Positions 7,061 to 14,584 are shown, counted from the first letter of the stretch. The stretch: 33,141 bases of DNA from an uncultured Bacillota bacterium (GCA_947650875.1 CANSXE010000016.1:1-33141), one strand, 5' to 3'. Notes: generated by a model not told the origin, from the letters alone. Numbers and translations are program-made.

Positions 7061-7209
7061 ACGGAATCCCCCCGCCACCGGACTGCGTCCGGCGGCCCTC
7101 CCCCCTTTAGCAAGGGGGGCTTTTGGCGCTGGCTGGTCCGTTTCCGCTCCAAAGGCCCCCTTGCTAAAGGGGGCTGGCATTTGCGTAGCAAATGACTGGG
7201 GGATTCCGT
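7061..7209. mobile_element. MITE-like element, copy 1
   Basis: A 149-bp non-coding element with perfect 12-bp terminal inverted repeats ACGGAATCCCCC / GGGGGATTCCGT. Inside is a nested inverted repeat CCCCCTTTAGCAAGGGGGG / CCCCCTTGCTAAAGGGGG. Beside each end is a small hairpin: CCGGAC-TGC-GTCCGG on the left, ATTTGC-GTA-GCAAAT on the right. A second copy lies at 32384-32520. There is no transposase, so it would have to be moved in trans. No target duplication is obvious beyond the terminal repeats. Confidence 0.8.
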
Positions 7210-7291
7210 CTCTCCCTGTCCGATAAGTCACGCCCCTGCATAAAATCTGCGGAAAGAATACATCCACTTCCTGCCAAGTTTCATTATTTTT

Positions 7292-7334
7292 TTGACAAGT
7301 ATACTTGACAGCACACCCCCCACCGTGCTATGAT
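7292..7334 (+). promoter_or_regulatory. Promoter with palindromic operator for the DUF6442-XRE cassette
   Basis: TTGACA at 7305-7310 and TATGAT at 7329-7334 are 18 bp apart. The -35 box is embedded in CAAGTATACTTG (7296-7307), a perfect 12-bp palindrome, with a second TTGACA at 7292. The palindrome is a plausible operator for the XRE regulator encoded at 7838-8047 (autoregulation; inference). Confidence 0.65.
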
Positions 7335-7386
7335 ACCCTTAACGGAGGAGGTCACGGCCGGACCAATGCCGGAAAGGAGCTTTTTC

Positions 7387-7722
7387 ATGGATAAAAAAGA
7401 CATTTTGGAAAAAAGTCAAAAGGAAAACCAGTTTTCTGATGAGCGGGACCGGCAAATCGAGCAAAAAGCCTGCACTGCCGGCTACCGGGCCGTGATTGCT
7501 GTCAACTGTCTCCTGTGCCTGCTGCTGGCCCTCCAGGAGAAGCTCACCGGCGAGGCTTACGTGGACTGGTGGCCCTTCATGCTGGCGCTGTTCATCTCTA
7601 AATCCGCCCACGATTTGACGCTCTACCGCTATTATCGCAAAAAGTATCATCTTATCATGGGCCTGATTGGCCTGATTCCGCCTGTTCTTACGGTCTTTGT
7701 GATTTTGAAGAAAGGGTTATAA
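7387..7722 (+). CDS. Small membrane protein, DUF6442-like
   Basis: A protein of 111 residues from the ATG at 7387, which has GGAAAGGAGC upstream; the frame also opens at 7330 but without a ribosome binding site. It begins MDKKDILEKSQKEN..SDERDRQIEQKA, a charged cytosolic segment matching what I recall of DUF6442. Three hydrophobic segments follow, near residues 32-49 (AVIAVNCLLCLLLAL), 58-72 (WWPFMLALFIS) and 90-108 (LIMGLIGLIPPVLTVFVIL). The function is unknown. Such genes often sit with a small XRE regulator, as here (7838-8047), which suggests a regulated membrane module. There is no signal peptidase site. Confidence 0.7.
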   Translation: MDKKDILEKSQKENQFSDERDRQIEQKACTAGYRAVIAVNCLLCLLLALQEKLTGEAYVDWWPFMLALFISKSAHDLTLYRYYRKKYHLIMGLIGLIPPVLTVFVILKKGL

Positions 7723-7724
7723 GC

Positions 7725-7833
7725 ATGGATAAAGAATACGAAGCGGAGAAGCACCTCCGACCTGATTACCATGATAATTTCCCTTGTCATTCTGGTGTTT
7801 TATGTGGTAAAATATTTCTCACAGGGATGGTGA
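7725..7833 (+). pseudogene. Broken or frameshifted one-TM small ORF
   Basis: An ATG at 7725 follows the previous stop by two bases and begins MDKEYEAEKHL, but this frame then loses sense. The +1 frame carries SDLITMIISLVILVFYVVKYFSQGW, a typical single-TM tail, ending with TGA at 7831-7833. It has its own ATG at 7771, giving only 20 residues. Joining the two parts would need one frameshift. It may be a decayed small membrane protein gene, a real 20-residue peptide, or a translational bridge to the XRE gene. Confidence 0.4.
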
Positions 7834-7837
7834 GGGC

Positions 7838-8047
7838 ATGGACGACCAGTTGGTCCTGAAAAATCGGCTAAAAGTGGCCCGGGCGGAGCGGTCCCTGTCC
7901 CAGGGGGAGCTGGCCAAGCTGGTTGGCGTCTCCCGCCAGACCATCAGCTCCATCGAGACGGGCCAGTTCAACCCCACCGCCAAGCTGGCCCTGGTGTTGT
8001 GCGTCGCCCTGGATAAGAAGTTTGAGGAATTATTCTATTTCGACTGA
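7838..8047 (+). CDS. XRE-family helix-turn-helix regulator
   Basis: A protein of 69 residues, almost entirely one HTH_3 domain: LKNRLKVARAERSLSQGELAKLVGVSRQTISSIETGQFNPTAKLALVLCVAL (residues 6-57), with the recognition helix VSRQTISSIETG. It is the minimal YozG/YvaO-like regulator type common in Clostridia. GGTGAGGGC lies upstream of the ATG. It probably represses its own cassette through the palindrome at 7296-7307 (inference from position). There is no sensor domain; dimerisation is likely through the C-terminal hydrophobic residues (KKFEELFYFD). Confidence 0.92.
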   Translation: MDDQLVLKNRLKVARAERSLSQGELAKLVGVSRQTISSIETGQFNPTAKLALVLCVALDKKFEELFYFD

Positions 8048-8061
8048 GAGGAGGCCCGCCT

Positions 8062-8226
8062 GTGGAGCCTTTTGCCATTGGACTGTTCGCCGTGGCCGTG
8101 ATCGGCATTCCCATCGCCATACTGCTGTTCAACGACTACGGCAAAAAGCGGGGGTGCGGCCGGGGCTGCGCCACCTGCGGAAACCGGGATATCTGCTACC
8201 GAAAGAAGAAGGCACAGGACAAGTAA
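8062..8226 (+). CDS. FeoB-associated-type Cys-rich small membrane protein
   Basis: A protein of 54 residues starting with GTG at 8062, preceded by GAGAGGAGG. One membrane segment (residues 4-23, FAIGLFAVAVIGIPIAILLF) is followed by a basic Cys-rich tail with CGRGCATCGNRDICY, i.e. C-x3-C-x2-C-x5-C. This pattern (one TM then GC...C..C......C) is that of the FeoB-associated Cys-rich membrane proteins, which usually sit beside feoB and may bind metal. No feo gene is present in the window, so either it is an orphan or it serves a feo system elsewhere. The stop codon lies in the loop of a terminator hairpin. Confidence 0.75.
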   Translation: MEPFAIGLFAVAVIGIPIAILLFNDYGKKRGCGRGCATCGNRDICYRKKKAQDK

Positions 8227-8238
8227 GTCCTGTGCCTT
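8209..8238. terminator. Bidirectional terminator between the Cys-rich protein and rnhA
   Basis: A perfect 12-bp stem AAGGCACAGGAC / GTCCTGTGCCTT whose 6-base loop contains the TAA of the Cys-rich gene. T-rich sequence follows on both strands (CCTCTATTTATA on plus, CTTCTTTC on minus), so it can serve both convergent genes. Confidence 0.8.
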
Positions 8239-8241
8239 CCT

Positions 8242-8679
8242 CTATTTATACTTCTGGCTCTCGGCCACCGCCAGCTGGTCACAGCGGTTGTTGAACTCGT
8301 TTTCGGCGTGGCCCTTCACCCAGTGGAGGTTTACCGTGTGCTTTTCACACAGGTTCAGCAGCCGGCCCCACAGGTCGGGGTTGAGGGCGGGCTTTTTGTC
8401 CGACTTCACCCAGCCCCGGGCCCGCCAGCTCTTGGCCCAGCCCTTGCCCAGGCCGTCGATGACATATTTGCTGTCGGAGTACAGCTCAACAATGCAGGGC
8501 TCTTTCAGCGCTTCCAGAGCGGCAATCACTCCGGTGAGTTCCATCCGGTTGTTGGTGGTTTGAGCCTCGCCCCCGGACAGCTCTTTTTTGTGTTCGCCAT
8601 ACATCAGAATGGCCCCCCAGCCCCCGGGGCCGGGATTGCCGGAACAGGCTCCGTCGGTGTAGATGGTGACTGTTTTCAT
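8242..8679 (-). CDS. rnhA: Ribonuclease HI
   Basis: A protein of 145 residues from the ATG at 8679; upstream in-frame codons (to 8874) are not RNase H sequence and lack a ribosome binding site. Catalytic residues align with E. coli RNase HI: D9 ([15 protein letters not shown]), E47 (NNRMELTG), D69 ([10 protein letters not shown]), D134 (NRCDQLA) and H124 (WVKGHAENE). The basic handle [17 protein letters not shown] (81-97), which contacts the RNA/DNA hybrid, is present. It removes RNA from RNA-DNA hybrids (R-loops, Okazaki primers) in the cytosol. The ribosome binding site is weak. A 200-base leader region upstream may hold a structured RNA. Confidence 0.96.
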   Translation of the reverse strand: MKTVTIYTDGACSGNPGPGGWGAILMYGEHKKELSGGEAQTTNNRMELTGVIAALEALKEPCIVELYSDSKYVIDGLGKGWAKSWRARGWVKSDKKPALNPDLWGRLLNLCEKHTVNLHWVKGHAENEFNNRCDQLAVAESQKYK

Positions 8680-8698
8680 AAATTCCCCAAACCCTCCC

Positions 8699-8868
8699 GC
8701 GCAAAATCGACGTCCGGTGATAAAGGTAAGCGTCCCGAAGACATAAACGTACCGATGTAACGATAACGGACTTGATAAAAAGCTGGGACTCGAACCCAAG
8801 CAAGGTCCCGTTGCCGCCATGAGGTCGCCTGATGGCTCCGGCGCGGAGCTGACGTCCGCCTTTTGCGC
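8699..8868 (-). ncRNA. Possible structured RNA element upstream of rnhA
   Basis: Outer arms GCGCAAAA-TC-GACGTC (8699-8714) and GACGTC-CGCC-TTTTGCGC (8851-8868) are complementary and would close a ~170-base structure. Inside are three clean hairpins: GCTCCG-GCG-CGGAGC (8835-8849), CCATgAGG-TCG-CCTgATGG (8817-8835, one internal mismatch) and, on the minus strand, TTGGG-TTCGAGT-CCCAG (8799-8783), which has a canonical tRNA T-loop. No complete tRNA can be folded. It resembles no riboswitch I know. It could be a leader element of rnhA, an independent small RNA, or a decayed tRNA-containing insertion. Confidence 0.35.
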
Positions 8869-8879
8869 AACCAAAAATT

Positions 8880-9335
8880 TTACAGCAGTTCGGTGGTCCA
8901 GTTCTTCTCCTGGATGGTCTCCTCCAGCTCCCGCAGGTCCTTGGACAGGCTGTCCACCTGCTTTTGCAGCTGGCGAACGTTGACGGTGCTCTTTACCTTA
9001 ATCTCGCTGACGGAGTGGCGGCGGACCAGGGCGCTGGCGCTGTTCAGGAACCCGCGCAGGATGGACAGCTTGCCCTTCAAGCAGTCCCGCTTGGCCAGCA
9101 GGTCGGACAGGGTGGTCCCGTCCTCCAGCTTTGTGGAATTGTTGGTCCGGTTGATGGCGGAGATCAGCTCCTCCAACCGGAGGTAGTCCCCGTCCAGCTC
9201 TTTCAGCAGCTCCATGGGGTCCTCAGCGGGCTGTTCCCCCTCCTGGACCTGGGCGTTGTTATTCAGCCGGTCCTCCAGCTGGCGGATGCGGGTCTGGAGC
9301 TCAGACCGCTGGGACAGGGCGTTAGCAAGTTTCAT
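8880..9335 (-). CDS. DIP1984 family protein
   Basis: A protein of 151 residues of coiled-coil character. It shows the conserved blocks of the DIP1984 family: MKLA.AL..R..LQ..I..L..RL.NNA.VQEGE.P.EDP..LL.EL at the start, INRTN..T(K)LEDG.TL..LLA.RD.LK.K...L. in the middle and SEIK.KSTV.V..LQKQVD.L.K.LRELE..IQE.NW.T.LL at the end. The function is not known; it is cytosolic with no catalytic motif I recognise. An AAGGAG site precedes the ATG at 9335. It is 45 bases downstream of gyrA on the same strand, separated by a solo palindromic repeat, and may be co-transcribed with gyrase. Confidence 0.85.
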   Translation of the reverse strand: MKLANALSQRSELQTRIRQLEDRLNNNAQVQEGEQPAEDPMELLKELDGDYLRLEELISAINRTNNSTKLEDGTTLSDLLAKRDCLKGKLSILRGFLNSASALVRRHSVSEIKVKSTVNVRQLQKQVDSLSKDLRELEETIQEKNWTTELL

Positions 9336-9355
9336 ATCTTACGGCTCCTTTCAGC

Positions 9356-9378
9356 GGACGGCCAAAGGCCGCCCCTAC
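9356..9378. repeat. Solo palindromic repeat, GTAGGG family
   Basis: On the minus strand it reads GTAGGGGCGGCC-TTT-GGCCGTCC: the family terminus GTAGGG joined to one hairpin, with no second half. It fills the gap between gyrA and the DIP1984 gene. Confidence 0.6.
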
Positions 9379-9380
9379 CG

Positions 9381-11918
9381 TCATTCCTCCGCCGGGGTCT
9401 CGCTCTCAGGCGGGGCTTCCTCGGGTTGGACTTCCTCCGTCTCGGCGGTCTCCTCCCGCTCAGCCAGGGCCAGGGAGATCACCTTATCCCCCTCCTCCTT
9501 GAAGCGCATCACAATCACGCCCTGGGTGGCCCGGCCCGCCATGCGGATGGAGTCCACATGGGTGCGGATGAGGATTCCCGCCTGGGTGACCACCAGCAGG
9601 TCCTCGGAGCCGTCCACCACCTTGACCCCTACAATGGGTCCGGTCTTTTCGGTGACCATATAGTTCTTGATGCCCAAACCGCCCCGGTTAGTGATGCGGT
9701 ACTCCTCCACGGGGGTCCGCTTGCCGAAGCCCTTCTCGGTGATGGACAGCACCGTCTTGCCCTCGATGGCCCGGGCGGCGCCCACCACATAGTCCCCCTC
9801 CCGCAGGCGGATGCCCCGGACGCCCATGGCGTCCCGGCCCATGGAGCGCACATCGTTTTCGTCGAAGCACACCGCCATGCCGTCGTGGGTGGCAATGAGG
9901 ATTTTCATATTTCCGTCGGTCTCCCGCACGCAGACCAGCTCGTCCCCCTCGTCCAGCCGCAGGGCCCGGATGCCGTTGTTCCGCAGGTTTTTCAGGGCCT
10001 GGACGGGCAGACGCTTCACCGTGCCCTGGCGGGTGACCATAAACAGGTACAGCTCCTCCTCGCCGGCCTCCCGGTAGTGGAGCATGGTCTGCACCCGCTC
10101 CCCCTGCTCCACCTGCAGGATGTTGATGATGTTGGTACCCTTGGCGGTCTTGCCGCTCTCGGGAATCTGATAGCCCTTCTTCCGATACACCTTGCCGGTG
10201 TCGGTAAAGAACAGAATATAATCGTGGGTGGAGGCGGTGAACACGTCCACCACGTAGTCCTCCTCCCGGGTAGTGATGCCTTTCTTGCCCATGCCCCCCT
10301 TGGACTGGGCGGCGTACTCGCTCACCGGGGTGCGCTTGATATAGCCCGCCTGGGTGAGGGTAAAGACGCACTGCTCCTCCTCGATGAGGTCCTCAATGTC
10401 GATCTCGTCCTCCACGTCCTGGATCTCGGTGACCCGGTCGTCGCCGTACTTGTCCCGGATGGCGGTGAGCTCCTCCTTGAGCACCCCCCGCAGCATCTCC
10501 TCGCTGGCCAGCAGCTGGTTGAAGTAGGCGATGCGCTCCTCCAGCTCCTTGTACTCCGCCTCCAGCTTCTCCCGGTTCAGCCCCTGGAGGGAGATCAGCC
10601 GCATGTCGCAGATGGCCTGGGCCTGGACGTCGTCTAGCCCAAAGCGCTCCATCAGCTTCTCTTTGGCGTTGTCGTAGCTGTTGCGGATAATGTGGATGAC
10701 CTCGTCGATGTTGTCCTGGGCGATGAGAAGGCCCTCCAGCAGGTGGGCCCGTTCCTGGGCCTTGCGCAGGTCGAACTTGGTCCGCCGGATAATCACTTGC
10801 TCCTGATAGGCGATATACTCGTCCAGAATGTGCCGCAGGGACAAAATCCTGGGCTGGAGCTTGCCATTCACCTCCACCAGGGCCAGCATGTTGATGGCAA
10901 AGGTGGTCTGGAGCTGGGTCTGGGCGAACAGGCGGTTGAGGACCACCTGGGGGTTGGCGTCCCGCTTCAGCTCAATGACGATGCGCATACCGTTGCGGTC
11001 GGTCTCGTCCCGGATGTCGGAAATGCCCTCCAGCCGCTTGTCCTCCACCTGGTCGGCCATGTTTTTAATGAGCATCCGCTTGTTCACCTGGTAGGGAATC
11101 TCGGTGATGACAATGCGGGTGCGGTCCTTGCCGAACTCCTCAAACTCGTGCCGCGCCCGGATGGTCACCCGGCCCCGGCCGGTGGCGTAGGCGGCGCGGA
11201 TGCCCGACCGGCCCATAATGATGGCCCGGGTGGGGAAGTCGGGGCCGTGGATGTGCTCCATCAGGTCGGCCAGGGTGGCCTCGGGGTCGTCCAGCACGCA
11301 GATGGCGGCGTTGATTACCTCCCGCATGTTGTGGGGAGGGATGTTAGTGGCCATGCCCACGGCAATGCCGCTGGAGCCGTTCACCAGCAGGTTAGGGAAA
11401 CGGGAGGGCAGGGTCCGGGGCTCCTTCCTCGTCTCGTCGAAGTTGGGCTCCCAGTCCACTGTGTCCTTTTCGATGTCCCGGAGCATCTCGTCGGAGAGCT
11501 TGGACATGCGGGCCTCGGTGTAACGGTAGGCCGCCGGGGGGTCGCCGTCCACGCTGCCGAAGTTGCCGTGGCCGTCCACCAGCATGTACCGCATGGAAAA
11601 ATCCTGGGCCAGGCGGACCAGGGCGTCGTAGACGCTTTGGTCGCCGTGGGGGTGGTAGCGGCCCAGCACGTCGCCCACGCAGGTGGCCGACTTTTTGAAA
11701 GGCTTATCCGCCGTGAGATTGTCCTCGTACATGGCGTAGAGGATGCGCCGGTGGACGGGCTTCAGGCCATCCCGCACGTCGGGCAGGGCCCGGCCCACGA
11801 TGACCGACATGGCGTATTCAATGTAGGAGTTCTCCATCTCCGGCACCAGGGAAGAGGTGATGATCTTCTGGTCCGGGTAGCGGATCTCCTCGGGATCGTA
11901 TTGGGGTTTTTTAGACAT
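9381..11918 (-). CDS. gyrA: DNA gyrase subunit A
   Basis: A protein of 845 residues. The winged-helix and tower domains start with [36 protein letters not shown] (28-63). The catalytic arginine-tyrosine pair is R132-Y133 in [10 protein letters not shown]. The C-terminal beta-pinwheel (from about 510) carries a GyrA-box-like QSKGGMG followed by KKGITT, supporting GyrA rather than ParC. The tail is strongly acidic ([18 protein letters not shown]). With GyrB it introduces negative supercoils using ATP. In the quinolone pocket [10 protein letters not shown] (89-98), the position equivalent to E. coli Ser83 is Gln94, while the Asp87 equivalent (D98) is kept. The gene is fourth in a gyrB-antitoxin-toxin-gyrA unit, 31 bases after the toxin stop. 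Confidence 0.98.
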   Translation of the reverse strand: MSKKPQYDPEEIRYPDQKIITSSLVPEMENSYIEYAMSVIVGRALPDVRDGLKPVHRRILYAMYEDNLTADKPFKKSATCVGDVLGRYHPHGDQSVYDALVRLAQDFSMRYMLVDGHGNFGSVDGDPPAAYRYTEARMSKLSDEMLRDIEKDTVDWEPNFDETRKEPRTLPSRFPNLLVNGSSGIAVGMATNIPPHNMREVINAAICVLDDPEATLADLMEHIHGPDFPTRAIIMGRSGIRAAYATGRGRVTIRARHEFEEFGKDRTRIVITEIPYQVNKRMLIKNMADQVEDKRLEGISDIRDETDRNGMRIVIELKRDANPQVVLNRLFAQTQLQTTFAINMLALVEVNGKLQPRILSLRHILDEYIAYQEQVIIRRTKFDLRKAQERAHLLEGLLIAQDNIDEVIHIIRNSYDNAKEKLMERFGLDDVQAQAICDMRLISLQGLNREKLEAEYKELEERIAYFNQLLASEEMLRGVLKEELTAIRDKYGDDRVTEIQDVEDEIDIEDLIEEEQCVFTLTQAGYIKRTPVSEYAAQSKGGMGKKGITTREEDYVVDVFTASTHDYILFFTDTGKVYRKKGYQIPESGKTAKGTNIINILQVEQGERVQTMLHYREAGEEELYLFMVTRQGTVKRLPVQALKNLRNNGIRALRLDEGDELVCVRETDGNMKILIATHDGMAVCFDENDVRSMGRDAMGVRGIRLREGDYVVGAARAIEGKTVLSITEKGFGKRTPVEEYRITNRGGLGIKNYMVTEKTGPIVGVKVVDGSEDLLVVTQAGILIRTHVDSIRMAGRATQGVIVMRFKEEGDKVISLALAEREETAETEEVQPEEAPPESETPAEE

Positions 11919-11949
11919 TTATTGTGTTCCTCCTTGTTAGAGGTTGGTT

Positions 11950-12222
11950 TTACATACCAAACAGATCAGCGTGCGTGCCTGTGCGGTAAAGTAATAATTC
12001 TTCTTCTTCCTGCCTGTAAATCAACAGCCAATCCGGAGCTACATGACATTCCCGGCGTCCGGAATGATTCCCGCTTAAACTATGGTCTAAATTTTTTTGT
12101 GGGAGCGTGTCCGGGATTTTCAGCGTGTCAATTACCTGCTGGAGCAATTCCATGTTCCAATGACGTTTCACACAGAGCTTAAAGTCTCGCTTGAATCTTG
12201 TGGAGTATCTGACATTTAACAT
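11950..12222 (-). CDS. YafQ-type mRNA interferase toxin (RelE superfamily)
   Basis: A protein of 90 residues from the ATG at 12222 (GGAGGA six bases upstream); an ATG two codons earlier overlaps the antitoxin stop as ATGA. All YafQ active-site residues are present with a constant offset of 3 from E. coli YafQ: H47, H60, D64, W65, R80, H84 and F88, in LDHSLSGNH..RRECHV.PDWLLIY....L.LYRTGTHADLF. Family members cleave mRNA within the translating ribosome. It should be an active toxin when free. It is encoded directly after its antitoxin and lies between gyrB and gyrA, 31 bases ahead of gyrA, an unusual place for a TA module. Confidence 0.92.
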   Translation of the reverse strand: MLNVRYSTRFKRDFKLCVKRHWNMELLQQVIDTLKIPDTLPQKNLDHSLSGNHSGRRECHVAPDWLLIYRQEEEELLLYRTGTHADLFGM

Positions 12223-12224
12223 CG

Positions 12225-12434
12225 TCATTCCTCCATCAATTCGGCAAAAAGCTCCTCCGTTGTACCGTTGAACAGGTGACCTCCGCCGTTGTCCAGCTCC
12301 GCGAAAGTCTCTAATGTTTCGGCGTTCGGCGTCTCGTCCGGGACCGCCGCCCCCTGCAGATAGGAAATGACATAGAACAGGCGGTTTTCCGGTATCTGGT
12401 CAATGAGGGTCTTTGCAAATTCCCGATTACTCAT
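12225..12434 (-). CDS. RelB/DinJ-type antitoxin
   Basis: A protein of 69 residues from the ATG at 12434 with AAGGAG upstream; the frame extends to 12629 only inside gyrB. The N-terminal half (MSNREFAKTLIDQIPENRLFYVISYLQG) is helical. A PNAETLETFAELD segment and an acidic C terminus (TTEELFAELMEE) follow, the latter typical of the toxin-wrapping arm of DinJ/RelB antitoxins. An obvious ribbon-helix-helix DNA-binding start is not evident, so autorepression is uncertain. The end overlaps the toxin's upstream ATG by four bases, which implies coupling. It starts 29 bases after the gyrB stop, so it probably rides on the gyrase transcript. Confidence 0.82.
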   Translation of the reverse strand: MSNREFAKTLIDQIPENRLFYVISYLQGAAVPDETPNAETLETFAELDNGGGHLFNGTTEELFAELMEE

Positions 12435-12463
12435 TTCTGGCGCTCCTTTCCGAAAGCAAAACA

Positions 12464-14419
12464 TCAATAATCCAGATTCACCGCATATTTGGCGTTGCGC
12501 TCGATGAACTCCTTCCGGGGCTCCACCTTCTCGCCCATGAGGATGGTGAAGGTCTCGTCGGCCCGGACGGCGTCGTCCAGCTCGATGCGGCGCAGGGTGC
12601 GGTTCTCCGGGTCCATGGTGGTGTCCCACAGCTCCTGGGGGTTCATCTCGCCCAGGCCCTTAAAGCGGTTAATCTCCACCTTGGCGTTGGGGTTATCCCC
12701 CCGCAGCTCGGCGGAAATGGCGTCCCGCTCCTCCTCAGAGAAGGCCAGCCGGGTGGTTTTGCCCCTTGTCAGCTTGAACAGGGGGGGGACGGCGGAGTAG
12801 ACATAGCCGTTTTCAATCAGCGGACGCATGAAGCGGAAGAAGAAGGTGAGCAGCAGGGTGCGGATGTGGGCGCCGTCCACGTCGGCATCGGCCATAATAA
12901 TCACTTTATGGTACCGCAGCCGGTTCAGGTCGAAGTCCTCCCCGATGCCCGCCCCCAGGGCGGTGATGACGGGGGTGAGCTTGTCATTGCCATAGACCTT
13001 ATCCGCCCGGGCCTTCTCCACGTTAAGCATCTTGCCCCACAGGGGAAGGATGGCCTGGAAGCGGCTGTCCCGGCCCTGGGTGGCCGAGCCGCCGGCGGAG
13101 TCGCCCTCGACGATATACAGCTCGGTGAGCTCCGGGTTGGCCTCGTTGCAGTCCCGCAGCTTGTCGGGCATGGCCGCGCCCCCCAGAGCGGTCTTCCGGC
13201 GCACCGACTCCCGGGCCTTCCGGGCGGCTTCCCGGGCCCGGTTGGCCATGAGGGCCTTGTCCAGAATGGCCCGGCCTACCGAGGGGTTCTCCTCCAGGAA
13301 AATCTCCAGCTTTTCGCTGACGATGTTGTTCACCAGAGTGCGCATCTCGCTGTTGCCTAGCTTGGCCTTGGTCTGTCCCTCAAACTGGGCTTCGGTGAGC
13401 TTCACCGAGATGACCACTGTGAGACCCTCCCGGCAGTCGTCGCCGGACACCTTCTCGTCGTCCTTGAGCATTTTAATTTTCCGGCCGTAGGCGTTGAGCA
13501 CATTGGTGAGGGCCCGTCGAAATCCCTCCTCGTGCATGCCGCCCTCGGCGGTGTGGACGTTGTTGGCGAAGGAGACCATGACCTCCTGATACCCGTCGTT
13601 GTACTGCATAGCCACCTCGGCCATGGAGTCCTCCCGGGCGCCGGACATATAGATCACGTCATTGTGGAGGGGGTCCTTGTTCCGGTTGATGAAGGTGACA
13701 AACTCCCGGATGCCGCCCTCGTAACACATGTCGTCCTCCTGCTCCTGGCCGGGGCGCAGGTCCACCGTCTGGATGCGCAGGCCGGCGTTGAGGAAGGCCT
13801 CCTCCCGCATCCGGGTGTGAAGGGTATCGTAGCTGTATTCCAGGGTGTCGAACATCTCCGGGTCGGGCTTGAAGGTGACGGTGGTGCCGGTGTGGTCGGT
13901 TTTGCCCACCACCTTCATCTCCTGGGTGATCTTGCCCCGGGAGAATTTCATCTCGTAAATTTCGCCGTTTTTGTGGACCTGCACCTCCAGCCACTCGGAC
14001 AGGGCGTTGACCACAGACGCGCCCACCCCGTGGAGACCGCCGGAGACCTTATACCCGCCGCCGCCGAACTTGCCGCCGGCGTGGAGGATGGTAAACACCA
14101 CTTCCAGAGCGGGTTTACCGGTCTGGGGCTGGATGTCAACCGGGATGCCCCGGCCGTTGTCGGTGACGGTGATGGTATTGCCCGGGTTGATGGTGACGGT
14201 GATATCGGTGCAGTGGCCGGCCAGGGCTTCGTCGATGGAGTTGTCCACAATCTCATATACCAGGTGGTGCAGGCCGGACTCCGAGGTGGAGCCGATATAC
14301 ATGCCCGGCCGCTTGCGCACCGCCTCCAGGCCCTCCAGGACCTGAATTTCCGACCCGCCGTACTCGTGGTCGGTCTGTGTGGTGTTCAGCTCGTTCAATT
14401 CGTTCCGTTCTTCAGACAT
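12464..14419 (-). CDS. gyrB: DNA gyrase subunit B
   Basis: A protein of 651 residues. The GHKL ATPase domain is clear: [10 protein letters not shown] at 56-65 (general-base E56, Mg-binding N60), DNGRGIP at 87-93 and the lid GGLHGVG at 127-133. The transducer domain follows. The TOPRIM domain has EGDSAGGSA at 438-446 and DADVDGAHI at 511-519 as metal ligands, and the tail ends in YAVNLDY. It hydrolyses ATP to drive gyrase supercoiling with GyrA. The quinolone-determining motif reads [13 protein letters not shown], with Trp461 at the E. coli Lys447 position. It is first in the gyrB-antitoxin-toxin-gyrA order. Its 5' side is occupied by a four-unit palindromic repeat array. Confidence 0.98.
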   Translation of the reverse strand: MSEERNELNELNTTQTDHEYGGSEIQVLEGLEAVRKRPGMYIGSTSESGLHHLVYEIVDNSIDEALAGHCTDITVTINPGNTITVTDNGRGIPVDIQPQTGKPALEVVFTILHAGGKFGGGGYKVSGGLHGVGASVVNALSEWLEVQVHKNGEIYEMKFSRGKITQEMKVVGKTDHTGTTVTFKPDPEMFDTLEYSYDTLHTRMREEAFLNAGLRIQTVDLRPGQEQEDDMCYEGGIREFVTFINRNKDPLHNDVIYMSGAREDSMAEVAMQYNDGYQEVMVSFANNVHTAEGGMHEEGFRRALTNVLNAYGRKIKMLKDDEKVSGDDCREGLTVVISVKLTEAQFEGQTKAKLGNSEMRTLVNNIVSEKLEIFLEENPSVGRAILDKALMANRAREAARKARESVRRKTALGGAAMPDKLRDCNEANPELTELYIVEGDSAGGSATQGRDSRFQAILPLWGKMLNVEKARADKVYGNDKLTPVITALGAGIGEDFDLNRLRYHKVIIMADADVDGAHIRTLLLTFFFRFMRPLIENGYVYSAVPPLFKLTRGKTTRLAFSEEERDAISAELRGDNPNAKVEINRFKGLGEMNPQELWDTTMDPENRTLRRIELDDAVRADETFTILMGEKVEPRKEFIERNAKYAVNLDY

Positions 14420-14445
14420 AGTTACCTCCGCGATGGTGAAATTCT

Positions 14446-14584
14446 GTAGGGACGCTTCACGAAGCGTCCGAAAACCGTCTTATTGCAGACGTATCATGAT
14501 ACGCTCGAAAATTGCTTTATGGCGGACGCATTGTGATACGCCCGAAAATCGTTTTATGGCGGACGCATCGTGATGCGTCCCTAC
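14446..14584. repeat. Tandem palindromic array, four hairpins with exact 37-bp period (GTAGGG family)
   Basis: Four 20-bp palindromes start at 14450, 14487, 14524 and 14561: GGACGCTTCACGAAGCGTCC, a diverged AGACGTATCATGATACGCTC, GGACGCATTGTGATACGCCC and GGACGCATCGTGATGCGTCC. They are separated by three related 17-bp spacers (consensus GAAAATCGTTTTATGGC). The ends are GTAGGGACGC and GCGTCCCTAC, inverted. It fills the gap between the PH-domain gene stop and the gyrB start. It looks CRISPR-like in layout, but the spacers are conserved, so it is a tandem repeat. Confidence 0.85.

Larger units (their letters stand above)
6838..7386. other. Gene-free repeat-rich interval
   Basis: These 549 bases hold no convincing gene. 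They contain a paired palindromic element (6872-6943), a MITE-like element (7061-7209) and the promoter-operator of the next cassette (7292-7334). The rest (about 6944-7060 and 7210-7290) shows no structure I can name. Confidence 0.7.

Noticed and set aside
8680-8874. N-terminal extension of RNase HI
   Set aside because: The upstream frame crosses the candidate structured region and has no ribosome binding site; RNase HI aligns with the family from the ATG at 8679.
8763-8880. tRNA gene on the minus strand
   Set aside because: Only the T-arm (TTGGG-TTCGAGT-CCCAG) fits; no matching acceptor stem, D-arm or anticodon arm could be found at the right distances.
8964-12182. Long plus-strand open frames opposite gyrA (for example 8964-10637 and 10692-12182)
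   Set aside because: They are GC-rich antisense shadows of the DIP1984 gene and gyrA, with His/Gly/Val-rich low-complexity translations and no ribosome binding sites or family motifs. The same holds for the long frames opposite gyrB (12413-13360, 13532-14449), recF (15997-17169), jag (22660-23994) and ricT (25881-27170).
14446-14584. CRISPR array
   Set aside because: Period and palindromic repeats look right, but the 17-bp spacers are copies of one another, there are only four units and no cas genes are near.
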